Assembly: GCA_024641965.1 (NCBI GenBank)
Contig: JAHECC010000011.1
Location: 1-45,775 of the forward strand
Reading direction: 5' to 3'
Length of the DNA: 45,775 bases
Origin: Rubrivivax sp.
Lineage (GTDB): Bacteria > Pseudomonadota > Gammaproteobacteria > Burkholderiales > Burkholderiaceae_C
Positions 35,893 to 44,675 of the stretch are shown in pieces. Position numbers and translations under genes: made by a program. How positions within the stretch are numbered: the stretch's first letter is position 1; every line of letters starts with the position of its first letter. The notes beneath the pieces were generated by a model, which saw only the letters and a list, made by a program, of their open reading frames with translations, had not been told where the DNA came from and ran no database searches.

Positions 35893-36635
35893 ATGTCGAC
35901 CTCCGGCCGTTTCATGCGCCGATTGAGCCACATCACGCCGAACATATCGACGATGCCGACCCACAGACGGTTGCCGATGCCGTACTTGGAGGTGCCGGCA
36001 GGCCGTGCGCGGTGGTTCACCGGCACCGACTGCACCGTGCCGCCATCACGCAGCACCAGCGCGGGCAGAAAGCGGTGCATGTGATCGAAGAACGGCAGGC
36101 GCATGAACACCTCGCGGGCGAACACCTTCAGGCCGCAGCCGGTGTCGGGCGTGCGGTCGGACAGCATGCCACCGCGCACGCCGTTGGCGATGCGCGACGA
36201 GATCTTGCGCACGAAGCTGTCATTGCGCGCCTTGCGCCAGCCGATCACCAGGTTGAGCCCCGGCGTGCGTTGACCGGGCCCGACCGCAGCCAGCAGCTTC
36301 GGCAGGTCCGCCGGGTCGTTCTGGCGATCGCCGTCGAGCGTGGCGATCCAGGGGTGCTGCGCGGCGCGCACGCCTGTGGCCACCGCCGTGCTTTGCCCGC
36401 AGGCCTGGCGGTGCCGGATGACCTTCAGGCGCGGGAAACGCTGCCCGGCCCGCAGCAACTGCGCCGGCGTGTCGTCGCGACTGCCATCGTCGACATAGAT
36501 CAACTCGAAATCGGCATGGCCATCGAGCGCGGCGTGGATTTCCTCGATCTGCGGCAGGATGTTCTCGGCCTCGTCCTTGACCGGCACGATCACCGATACG
36601 CATCCGGTGTAGTCAGCTATGGAACCGGAATTCAC
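35889..36635 (-). CDS. Family 2 glycosyltransferase (dolichol/undecaprenyl-phosphate type)
   Basis: VSVIVPVKDEAENILPQIEEI, LIYVDDGSRDDT; GTG start inferred. Confidence 0.88.
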   Translation of the reverse strand: MNSGSIADYTGCVSVIVPVKDEAENILPQIEEIHAALDGHADFELIYVDDGSRDDTPAQLLRAGQRFPRLKVIRHRQACGQSTAVATGVRAAQHPWIATLDGDRQNDPADLPKLLAAVGPGQRTPGLNLVIGWRKARNDSFVRKISSRIANGVRGGMLSDRTPDTGCGLKVFAREVFMRLPFFDHMHRFLPALVLRDGGTVQSVPVNHRARPAGTSKYGIGNRLWVGIVDMFGVMWLNRRMKRPEVDI

Positions 36636-36850
36636 GATGTTGAAGTCGGATCGCGAATCACGACCCGAAAAGAGAAACCGGGGCCGATGATAAGCGGCAC
36701 ACCGCGAACCGGCATCGGACCTGCGGGCCGGTGTCCGCCCCCTGAATTGGAGGCCGTCACCCAATCTTTGGGGTCGCATCCGCCTGCGAGCATGCTATGG
36801 TCGAAATATTGGAAAGCAGATGCTTTGCCAAAAGACAGGAGACCGCAGCA

Positions 36851-37663
36851 ATGGCCACCCGACACCGGCACGAAGGCACGCCCAGTGTGCTCAGTTCGAT
36901 GCTTGAAGTGCGCGCATTGTTCGAGATGGCATGTTTGCCCTATGCGGTGCCGATGCTGATGCAAGCGCCACGCGGCGACGGCCATCCGGTGCTGCTGTTG
37001 CCCGGCTTCATGGGCAGCGAAGGTTCGCTGATTGCTCTGGAGGTGTTCCTGCGCAACCGCGGTTATGCGGTGCAGACTTGGGGCCTGGGGCGCAATGTCG
37101 GTTTCCGGCCCGGCCATGCGTCGGCGATCGAACAGAAGATCCGCTACATGCACCACGAAAGCGGCCGCAAGGTCAGCCTGGTCGGCTGGAGCCTGGGCGG
37201 GGTGTTCGCGATGTACGGCGCCCACCAGGCCAGCGAATGCGTGCGCAACGTCATCACGCTGGGCAGCCCGATCACTGTCGATGCCTCGGGCAGCGCGGTG
37301 CCGCCGCTACTGAAGGCGTTGTATCGCCTGGTCGCGCACCCGCTGGGTTCGGCCGCGCATTCGATGCAGCCGCGCGCCAAGACGATGCGCGAAGGCAAGA
37401 TGCTGCCCATTCCGGTGAGCTGCCTGTATTCGCTCAGCGACGGCGTGGTGCCGCCGCAGGAAGCCACGATGGAGGGCGACCCCACATTGCATGAGAACGT
37501 GCGCGTCTGGGGCAGCCACACCGGCCTGGGCTTCAACTCGCTGGTGCTGCAGATCGTGGCCGACCGCCTCGCGCAGCCCGAGGGCCAGTGGCTGCCTTAC
37601 CGCCCGACGAGCGTGCCGGGCTGGCTGAACCAGGCGCTGACACACGAGGCCGTGCCGATCTAG
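36851..37663 (+). CDS. Alpha/beta-fold hydrolase
   Basis: VLLLPGFMGSEGSL, VSLVGWSLGGVFAMYGA nucleophile elbow. Confidence 0.85.
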   Translation: MATRHRHEGTPSVLSSMLEVRALFEMACLPYAVPMLMQAPRGDGHPVLLLPGFMGSEGSLIALEVFLRNRGYAVQTWGLGRNVGFRPGHASAIEQKIRYMHHESGRKVSLVGWSLGGVFAMYGAHQASECVRNVITLGSPITVDASGSAVPPLLKALYRLVAHPLGSAAHSMQPRAKTMREGKMLPIPVSCLYSLSDGVVPPQEATMEGDPTLHENVRVWGSHTGLGFNSLVLQIVADRLAQPEGQWLPYRPTSVPGWLNQALTHEAVPI

Positions 37664-39095
37664 CCGGCGGTGGTTTCGTCGGCGCGCGCGGCGCACGGGC
37701 CAGCGCCAGGTAGGCCTGGAAACTGTCGCGCAACTGCTGCGTGAAACCTTCGGGGTCGGGCAGCAACTCGCGGCAGCAGGTCGGCGAGATGATGATGCGA
37801 GCGTCGTAGCGCGTCACCGCGAACACCAGGCCCATGCCATCGGAGATCGGCATGATCGCGGAGAAGTAGGTCATGCGCGCGCCGTTCAGGTACAACGGCA
37901 CATCCGGCCCCGACACATTGGTGATGGTGCAGCTGGCAGCGGGCGCGTAGCGCGCGCTGCCCAGGCCGAGCTGGCCTTGCATCTTGCCGCTCAGCGCCAG
38001 CGTGGCGGCAGCCAGGTGATGGTCTTGCTGCATCGTCAGGGCATCGTCATCGGCGACACCGCGCGCAGCCGTCTGCACATGCACCGCGGCCAGCCGCTGC
38101 ACCAGGTCTTCGATCTCGGTACCGAGTTGCACACGCAGCCACGACAGTTTCGACGACCGGTCGGCCAGCGCGCCCTTGACCGGCGCGTGCACCGGGGTGA
38201 TCGCGCTCAGGCCGGCCTCGGGCAGTTCGCCCAGTGCCTGCAGGTGGCCGCGCAGCGCGCCGCCGCACACCGCCAGCACGGCGTCGCTGACCGTGGCGCC
38301 ATCGACCAGTTTGGCGATGGCCTCGAACTCCTCGACCATGAAGCGGCGCGTGTCGAACACGCGGTGCGGCGAGACCACCGAATTGAAGCGCGTGGTCACC
38401 AGCTGCTCGGGACGCAGCAGCAGGTCGCCGGCAAAGGTGTAGGCGGCACGCAGGTTGTCGGCGGCCTTGCGCGCCAGCGGCGTGCGCAGTTGCATCGGCG
38501 ACAGCAAGGCATTCAGCCAACTGCGCGCCAGAAGGTTCAGACTGCTCGGCGTGGGCTGAGGAAACCAGGGCTTTGGCGGCGGTGGTGTGGCCACCTTGGG
38601 TGTGATGTCGTGCAGCAGCATGGTCATGCGGCTGCCGCCTTCGGCATCGACCGCAGCGTGGTGCACCTTGATCAGCAGCGCGAAGCTGCCGGCCGGCAGC
38701 TCGAGCAGGCTGTCCAGCCCCTCAACCACGTAGATCTCCCACAACGGTCGGTTCAGGTCGAGCGGCCGCGCATGGATGCGCGAAGCCTGGATGCAGAACT
38801 GGCGCCAGTCACCGGGTTTGGGCAACGCGATGTGGCGCACGTGATACTCGAGGTCGAAGTTCGGGTCGTCGACCCAGTAGGGATGGTCCAGTTCGAGCGG
38901 CACGCGCTGCAGCTTGCTGCGAAACAGCGGCAGGCCGGCAAGGCGGCTCTCGATGTGCGCCAGGATGCTCTTGAAGCGCACCTTGCCTCCCGGCGCGGTG
39001 CTCTGGTCGTAGATCTGGATCAGGGTGACGTTGGCATTCGAGTGGCTCGTGTCCGCGTACAGGAAGCCGGCGTCATGGGCGCTGAGTTGTCGCAT
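37533..39095 (-). CDS. Wax ester synthase/diacylglycerol acyltransferase (WS/DGAT)
   Basis: LSAHDAGFLYAD, active-site-like HHAAVDAEGG, TNVSGPDVPLYLNGA. Confidence 0.9.
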   Translation of the reverse strand: MRQLSAHDAGFLYADTSHSNANVTLIQIYDQSTAPGGKVRFKSILAHIESRLAGLPLFRSKLQRVPLELDHPYWVDDPNFDLEYHVRHIALPKPGDWRQFCIQASRIHARPLDLNRPLWEIYVVEGLDSLLELPAGSFALLIKVHHAAVDAEGGSRMTMLLHDITPKVATPPPPKPWFPQPTPSSLNLLARSWLNALLSPMQLRTPLARKAADNLRAAYTFAGDLLLRPEQLVTTRFNSVVSPHRVFDTRRFMVEEFEAIAKLVDGATVSDAVLAVCGGALRGHLQALGELPEAGLSAITPVHAPVKGALADRSSKLSWLRVQLGTEIEDLVQRLAAVHVQTAARGVADDDALTMQQDHHLAAATLALSGKMQGQLGLGSARYAPAASCTITNVSGPDVPLYLNGARMTYFSAIMPISDGMGLVFAVTRYDARIIISPTCCRELLPDPEGFTQQLRDSFQAYLALARAPRAPTKPPPARSARPRVSAPGSASPARSSGGKAATGPRAARGGRPRSAAPAS

Positions 39096-39215
39096 GGATG
39101 AAGGTGCCTCGGCATTGGAACAACGCGGAGCATCGCACAGCCTGCGCAGGACAGGCGTCACCGACGCGTCGCAGCCCCAATGCCGGTTTGCCGTGCGTCA
39201 ACAAATTCCCGGACG

Positions 39216-40103
39216 CTAGAGCTGGCCTGCCTCGAAGGTGTTGCAGCGTGCCATGCTGCCGCTGGACAGGCCCTGCCGGAACCAGCGCATGCGCTGCTCG
39301 CTGGTGCCATGCGTGAAGGATTCGGGCACGACCACGCGCTCGCTCTGCCGCTGCAGCGTGTCGTCGCCGATCTTCGACGCTGCGTTCAGCCCTTCTTCGA
39401 CATCGCCCGGCTCGAGCCAGGCCTTGGCCTTCTGCGAGTGGTGCGCCCACACGCCGGCCAGGCAGTCGGCCTGCAGTTCCATGCGCACCGACAGGGCGTT
39501 CATCTGTACCTCGGACACGCGTCCGCGCATGCCGTCCACCTTGTCGGTGATGCCGAGTTGCTTCTGCACATGGTGGCCGACCTCATGCGCCACGACGTAG
39601 GCCTGGGCGAAGTCGCCTGGCGCGCCGAGGCGCCGGCCAAGTGTGTCGAAGAAGCCGAGGTCGATGTACACCTTCTGGTCGGCCGGGCAGTAGAACGGCC
39701 CCATCGCCGCCTGCCCCATGCCGCAGGCGGTGCGCGTGCTGCCGCGGAACAGCACCAGCCCGGGCGGCCGGTAGGCGCCTCCCGCGGCACGGAACTGCCC
39801 AGTCCAGGTGTCTTCGGTACTGGCCAGCACGGTGGAAACGAAGGCCGCGGCCTTGTCGTCGGCCGGGGGTGCCTGTGCCGGTTGCTGCACCTGCGGCGCG
39901 CCCGAAATAGCACCACCGCCGCCCATCAAACCGAGCAGCGTTAGCGGGTTGATGCCGAAGATCCACCCCGCCAGCAGCGCGATGACGATCGTGCCCAGGC
40001 CGATGCCGCGCCCGCCGACGCGCGGCATCCTGCCTCCGCCAATGCCCGGTGCGCCGCGCCGGTCCTCGACATGCTCGCTGCGCCGTTCGCCTTCCCACTT
40101 CAT
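39216..40103 (-). CDS. Putative neutral zinc metallopeptidase (YpfJ family)
   Basis: AYVVAHEVGHHVQKQLG HExxH, RMELQADCLAGVWAHH. Confidence 0.92.
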   Translation of the reverse strand: MKWEGERRSEHVEDRRGAPGIGGGRMPRVGGRGIGLGTIVIALLAGWIFGINPLTLLGLMGGGGAISGAPQVQQPAQAPPADDKAAAFVSTVLASTEDTWTGQFRAAGGAYRPPGLVLFRGSTRTACGMGQAAMGPFYCPADQKVYIDLGFFDTLGRRLGAPGDFAQAYVVAHEVGHHVQKQLGITDKVDGMRGRVSEVQMNALSVRMELQADCLAGVWAHHSQKAKAWLEPGDVEEGLNAASKIGDDTLQRQSERVVVPESFTHGTSEQRMRWFRQGLSSGSMARCNTFEAGQL

Positions 40104-40148
40104 ACTGCCCCTCCTGTGGCCCGCGTTTCCGGTCTGTTCTGCGGCGAC

Positions 40149-40718
40149 TCAGGCCTTCGGCAGCGTCACGCCGCGCTGGCCCTGGTACTTGCCGCCACGG
40201 TCCTTGTAGCTGGTCTCGCAGACCTCGTCACTTTCGAAGAACAGCACCTGCGCGCAACCCTCGCCGGCATAGATGCGCGCCGGCAATGGCGTGGTGTTGC
40301 TGAACTCCAGCGTGACGAAGCCCTCCCATTCCGGCTCGAAGGGCGTGACGTTGACGATGATGCCGCAGCGTGCATAGGTGCTCTTGCCCAGGCAGATGGT
40401 GAGCACGTTGCGCGGGATGCGGAAGTACTCCATCGTGCGTGCCAGCGCGAAGCTGTTCGGCGGGATGGTGCAAACGTCGGCCTCGATGTCGACAAAACTG
40501 CGCTCGTCGAAATTTTTAGGGTCGACCACGCTGCTGTAGATGTTAGTGAAGACCTTGAACTCGCGCGCGCAGCGGATGTCGTAGCCGTAGCTGCTGGTGC
40601 CGTAGCTGACGATCTTGCTGCCGTCGGCCGCGCTGCGCACCTGGCCCGGCTCGAAGGGGTCGATCATGCCGGCGCTTTCTGCCATGCGGCGGATCCAGCG
40701 GTCGCTCTTGATGCTCAC
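40149..40718 (-). CDS. dcd: dCTP deaminase
   Basis: [28 protein letters not shown], 189 aa, highly conserved. Confidence 0.96.
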   Translation of the reverse strand: MSIKSDRWIRRMAESAGMIDPFEPGQVRSAADGSKIVSYGTSSYGYDIRCAREFKVFTNIYSSVVDPKNFDERSFVDIEADVCTIPPNSFALARTMEYFRIPRNVLTICLGKSTYARCGIIVNVTPFEPEWEGFVTLEFSNTTPLPARIYAGEGCAQVLFFESDEVCETSYKDRGGKYQGQRGVTLPKA

Positions 40719-40876
40719 TCAATATCCTCCGTGCCGCACACTGCGGTGCGAGTCCTCTTCGGCACAACCGGGCGGAGACTCATGCCTCGATTCTGGCATG
40801 TGCGCCCGCGCTGGACGTGCGTTCGGACCGAGCAGCCGCTATGCTCGAGGCAACGCTGTCAGAGCGGAGGTCAACC

Positions 40877-41422
40877 ATGACGAGCAGCCTTTTCCGACCC
40901 GCCGACGAGTTGATCGTGCAGTACGCGCGCTACCACCGCGACCAGCGCAACATCGCCACGCATCTGGTGGGCGTGCCGATGATCGTTTTCGGCGTGGGCG
41001 TGCTGCTCGCGCGCGCCACCGTGGGCCCGGGCGATCCGGGCCTGAGCCTGGCCTGGTGGGCCTGGGGTGTGGCGACGCTGTGGTATGTCAGCCGGGGGCA
41101 TCTGCTGCTTGGGTTGGCGGTGAGCGCCATCAACGCCCTGCTCTTCGCACTAGCGCACCTGGCCTCGCAGGGCAGCCAGATGCAATGGCTGGCCTGGGGG
41201 CTGGGCTTCTTCGTGGTCGGCTGGATCATCCAGTTCATCGGCCACTACTACGAGGGCAGGAAGCCGGCCTTCGTGGACGACCTCAGCGGCCTGCTGGTGG
41301 GCCCGATGTTCATCACCGCGGAGCTGTTGTTCATGCTCGGCCTGGCGCGACCGCTGTCGCGCGTGATCGAGCAGCGTGCCGGGCCGACGATGTTGCGGGA
41401 CCTGGCGCACCCGCTCGGCTGA
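40877..41422 (+). CDS. Mpo1-like/DUF962 membrane protein
   Basis: YARYHRDQRNIATHLVGVPMIVFGV, IQFIGHYYEGRKPAFVDDLSGLLVGPMFI. Confidence 0.9.
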   Translation: MTSSLFRPADELIVQYARYHRDQRNIATHLVGVPMIVFGVGVLLARATVGPGDPGLSLAWWAWGVATLWYVSRGHLLLGLAVSAINALLFALAHLASQGSQMQWLAWGLGFFVVGWIIQFIGHYYEGRKPAFVDDLSGLLVGPMFITAELLFMLGLARPLSRVIEQRAGPTMLRDLAHPLG

Positions 41423-41428
41423 ATGGAA

Positions 41429-42331
41429 TCAGCCGACCACCAGCCGCACCGGTCCGCGCTGCGGCTCGGGCTCGGAATCGAAGCGCTCGAAACCCGTGTA
41501 GCACAGGAAGTGGCGGTTCGCGGCGCGGCCGAACAGCGTCATGCCGAGCCGCTCGGCCATCTCGTGGCCCATCGCCGTGACGCCGTTGCGCGAGACGATG
41601 ATCGGCACGCCGATCTGCGCGGCTTTCATGACCATCTCACTGGTCAGACGGCCGGTGGTGTAGAAGGCCTTGTCGCCGCCTTCGATGCCGTGCAGCGCCA
41701 TCCAGCCGCTGATGGTATCGATGGCGTTGTGGCGACCGACGTCCTCGACGAACATCAGCATCTCCGCGCCGCGGAACAGCGCGCAGCCATGCACCGAGCC
41801 CGCCTTGCGATGGATGCTGTCCTGCTGGCGCATGGTCTCCAGCATGCGCTGCAAGGTGCTTTGCCGGATGCGCGCCACCGAGGCGTCGGGCAATGTCAGC
41901 GTTTCGATCTGCAACATCATGTCGCCGTATACCGTGCCCTGCCCGCAGCCGGTGGTGACCACGCGGCGCGCGGTGCGTGATTCCAGATCGACCAGCCCGC
42001 CACGCGTGCGCACGGCGGCCGCGGCCACATCCCAGTCGACGGTGATCGACTCCACCTGCGCCACTTTTTCGATCAGGCGCTGGTTGCGCAGATAGCCCAG
42101 TACCAGCAACTCGGGCATCGCGCCCAATGTCATCAGCGTGACCAGTTCGCGTTTGTCGACGAACAGCGTCAACGGCCGCTCCGCCGGAATCATGATGCGG
42201 CGCTGCGCGCCGTACTCATCGAGAATGCGGATCTCGCGCAGCAGTTCGCCGCGCGCCTGCGTCAGGCGCGGCGCCTCTGCGACCGGTGAAGCGCCCGCCG
42301 GCAGTGGCATGGATTCGCGTGGCGGCGGCAT
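41429..42331 (-). CDS. fdhD: Formate dehydrogenase accessory sulfurtransferase FdhD
   Basis: VTTGCGQGTVYGDM, DVGRHNAIDTISGWM, TGRLTSEMVMKAAQIGVPIIVSRNGVT. Confidence 0.93.
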   Translation of the reverse strand: MPPPRESMPLPAGASPVAEAPRLTQARGELLREIRILDEYGAQRRIMIPAERPLTLFVDKRELVTLMTLGAMPELLVLGYLRNQRLIEKVAQVESITVDWDVAAAAVRTRGGLVDLESRTARRVVTTGCGQGTVYGDMMLQIETLTLPDASVARIRQSTLQRMLETMRQQDSIHRKAGSVHGCALFRGAEMLMFVEDVGRHNAIDTISGWMALHGIEGGDKAFYTTGRLTSEMVMKAAQIGVPIIVSRNGVTAMGHEMAERLGMTLFGRAANRHFLCYTGFERFDSEPEPQRGPVRLVVG

Positions 42332-42340
42332 GCGCGCGCG

Positions 42341-42631
42341 CTACTTCCCCGGCGTGTAGACGAACGCGCCCGGGTCGACACAAGGCGGCGTCGCCTCGGG
42401 CGCATGGGGCGCCTTGCCGGCCTGTTTGGTGGCGGCAAAGTAGTCGGCAGCCACCTTGTCCTGCACCTTGCACAACTGGTAGGCGCCCACCTTGCCCGCG
42501 TGGGCACTCTTGGCCGCGCCCTCGGCCGCCTTGGCCTTGGCTTCGTCGCTCGGTGCTGGCAACGCCGCGTTGACCTGGGCGGCGAAAAGCGCCGCGACCA
42601 GCACGACGCCTGCGGTGAATAGGGATTTCAT
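42341..42631 (-). CDS. Small exported hypothetical protein in the formate dehydrogenase operon
   Basis: Signal peptide MKSLFTAGVVLVAALFAAQVNA; operonic position. Confidence 0.75.
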   Translation of the reverse strand: MKSLFTAGVVLVAALFAAQVNAALPAPSDEAKAKAAEGAAKSAHAGKVGAYQLCKVQDKVAADYFAATKQAGKAPHAPEATPPCVDPGAFVYTPGK

Positions 42632-42656
42632 GCTCGGTCTCCGCTGTCGATGAGGT

Positions 42657-43790
42657 TCAGGTCGATACACCGGCGGCACCGGTGCCAGGTGCAGGCACAT
42701 CCGAGCGCTGCGCCGGCACACGCCCGGCCTTGATGTCGTCGTACCAGAGTTCGTGATGCTCCTTGGCCCAGGCCTCGTCGACATAGCCGGTGCGCATGGC
42801 CTGGTAGGAACCCTTGACACCGACCGTGCCCATGTAGATGTGGCCGATGAACAGCGCCATCATCATGAACGAAGCCACGCCGTGCACGATGTTCGCCACC
42901 TGCATGTTGCCGCGCGTGTAGGCCACGATCGGCAATAGATGGTCGAGCACCAGGCCGGAGGCCACGACGATCAGGCCGAAGAAGATCACGCCACCCCAGA
43001 ACACGACCTTCTCGCCGGCGTTGAATCGGCCCGAAGGCACATGCTTCCCGCTGAGCAATCCACCGCCCTGAGCCAGCCATTGCATGTCACCGGCGCGCGG
43101 CAGGTTGTCGCGCAGGTAGGTCGCGATGAAGATGACCAGGGCCACCGCAAACACAGGCCCGGCGAAGTTGTGCAGGTTCTTCAGCGCGTAGCTCAGCCAG
43201 CCGAACAAGGTCGCACCGATGATCGGCAATATCACGAACTTGCCCACCGCCATGACGATGCCCGACACGGCCAGGATGACGAAGCTGATGGCCACGCTCC
43301 AGTGCGCAGCCCGTTCCAGGTAGGTGAAGCGTTCGATCCTGCGCCCGGTATCCGGTTCGTGCCCGCCAATGCCGCCCACGCGCCAATAGAACATGGCCAC
43401 CGCCAGGCCGACGATCAGCAGCAACGCCCCGCCATAGGGCAGGATCCACTTATTTCGCATCTGGCGCCAGGCCTCGCCTGCGGTGGTGTAGGTCGATCCG
43501 GGATACTGCACGAAGGACTGGATCAGCGTGCCGCCTTCCGCCCCGCCAAGGTTCGTCATGCCACGTGCCTCGCCAGACTCGCGCACGGCACGCCACATCG
43601 GCGCGTTGTTGCCGGGCTGCGACTTCGCCCGCTGCGCGTTCGTCTCGTCGGGCTTGGGTTCGGCAGGCGCCACGAAGCCGGCCGGCGGCGCATTGCCCTG
43701 CGCGCGTACAACCGACGCAGGCGCTAAGGCCAGCAAAAACGTCAACATAAGCGCGATGACGATCGTTGGACTGCGCACGGTCATTTGCAT
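42657..43790 (-). CDS. Formate dehydrogenase gamma subunit (cytochrome b556)
   Basis: ERAAHWSVAISFVILAVSGIVM, LHNFAGPVFAVALV, multiple TM; start inferred. Confidence 0.92.
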   Translation of the reverse strand: MQMTVRSPTIVIALMLTFLLALAPASVVRAQGNAPPAGFVAPAEPKPDETNAQRAKSQPGNNAPMWRAVRESGEARGMTNLGGAEGGTLIQSFVQYPGSTYTTAGEAWRQMRNKWILPYGGALLLIVGLAVAMFYWRVGGIGGHEPDTGRRIERFTYLERAAHWSVAISFVILAVSGIVMAVGKFVILPIIGATLFGWLSYALKNLHNFAGPVFAVALVIFIATYLRDNLPRAGDMQWLAQGGGLLSGKHVPSGRFNAGEKVVFWGGVIFFGLIVVASGLVLDHLLPIVAYTRGNMQVANIVHGVASFMMMALFIGHIYMGTVGVKGSYQAMRTGYVDEAWAKEHHELWYDDIKAGRVPAQRSDVPAPGTGAAGVST

Positions 43791-43814
43791 GGCTGCTCCT
43801 TGCATCGGCCGCAA

Positions 43815-44036
43815 TCAGCGCGTGGTACCGATACGCCGGTACTCGTTCTGGGCGTTGGCGCGCTCGGCCAGCTGTTGCTCCCAGCTGGCCTTGTCGCCCG
43901 CCTTCCAGCCGGACACGACAAACGGATCCTTTGCGCCCTGCCAGGCCGGTGTGCGCTCGGCGCCGACCCGCTGCTGCGGCTTTTCGCTGCACGCTGCCAA
44001 CGCCAGCACGACGATAAACATCAAGGTGGCTCTCAT
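43815..44036 (-). CDS. Small lipoprotein in the formate dehydrogenase operon
   Basis: Lipobox LALAACSEK; between fdh beta and gamma genes. Confidence 0.75.
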   Translation of the reverse strand: MRATLMFIVVLALAACSEKPQQRVGAERTPAWQGAKDPFVVSGWKAGDKASWEQQLAERANAQNEYRRIGTTR

Positions 44037-44665
44037 GACTTGGTCCCCGGTGGTTTGGCGGTTGCCGGAGCACCCGCCGTGGGCTTGCCATAGGCCGTAC
44101 CCCAACCCCAGACCTCGCTGCCCTTGCCGCGCGACAGCACGCGCACCCGCAGGATGTCGGCCACGACCTCGCCGTCACCGCCTAGCAGCGCCTTGGTGGA
44201 GCAGACCTCGGCACAGAGCGGCAACTTGCCTTCCGACAGACGGTTGCGCCCGTATTTCTCGAACTCGGCCTGGCTGCCGTTCGTCTCGGGCCCGCCGGCA
44301 CAGAAGGTGCACTTGTCCATCTTGCCGCGCAGGCCGAACGTGCCGTTGCTGGGGAACTGCGGCGCGCCGAAGGGGCAGGCGTAGGAGCAGTAGCCGCAGC
44401 CGATGCACACGTCCTTGTCGTGCAGCACCACGCCGTCATCGGTGCGGTAGAAGCAGTCCACCGGGCACACCGCCATGCACGGCGCATCGGAGCAGTGCAT
44501 GCAAGCCACCGAGATGCTTTTCTCGCCGGGCACGCCGTCGTTCAGCGTGACCACGCGGCGCCGGTTGACGCCCCAGGGCACGTTGTTCTCGGCCTTGCAG
44601 GCGGTGACGCAACCGTTGCATTCGATGCAGCGCTCGGCGTCGCAGATGAATTTCATTCGAGCCAT
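44033..44665 (-). CDS. Formate dehydrogenase beta (4Fe-4S) subunit
   Basis: CIECNGCVTACKAENNVPWGVNRRRV, CMHCSDAPCMAVCPVDC, CIGCGYCSYACPFG. Confidence 0.95.
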   Translation of the reverse strand: MARMKFICDAERCIECNGCVTACKAENNVPWGVNRRRVVTLNDGVPGEKSISVACMHCSDAPCMAVCPVDCFYRTDDGVVLHDKDVCIGCGYCSYACPFGAPQFPSNGTFGLRGKMDKCTFCAGGPETNGSQAEFEKYGRNRLSEGKLPLCAEVCSTKALLGGDGEVVADILRVRVLSRGKGSEVWGWGTAYGKPTAGAPATAKPPGTKS

Positions 44666-44675
44666 GAATGTCCCC

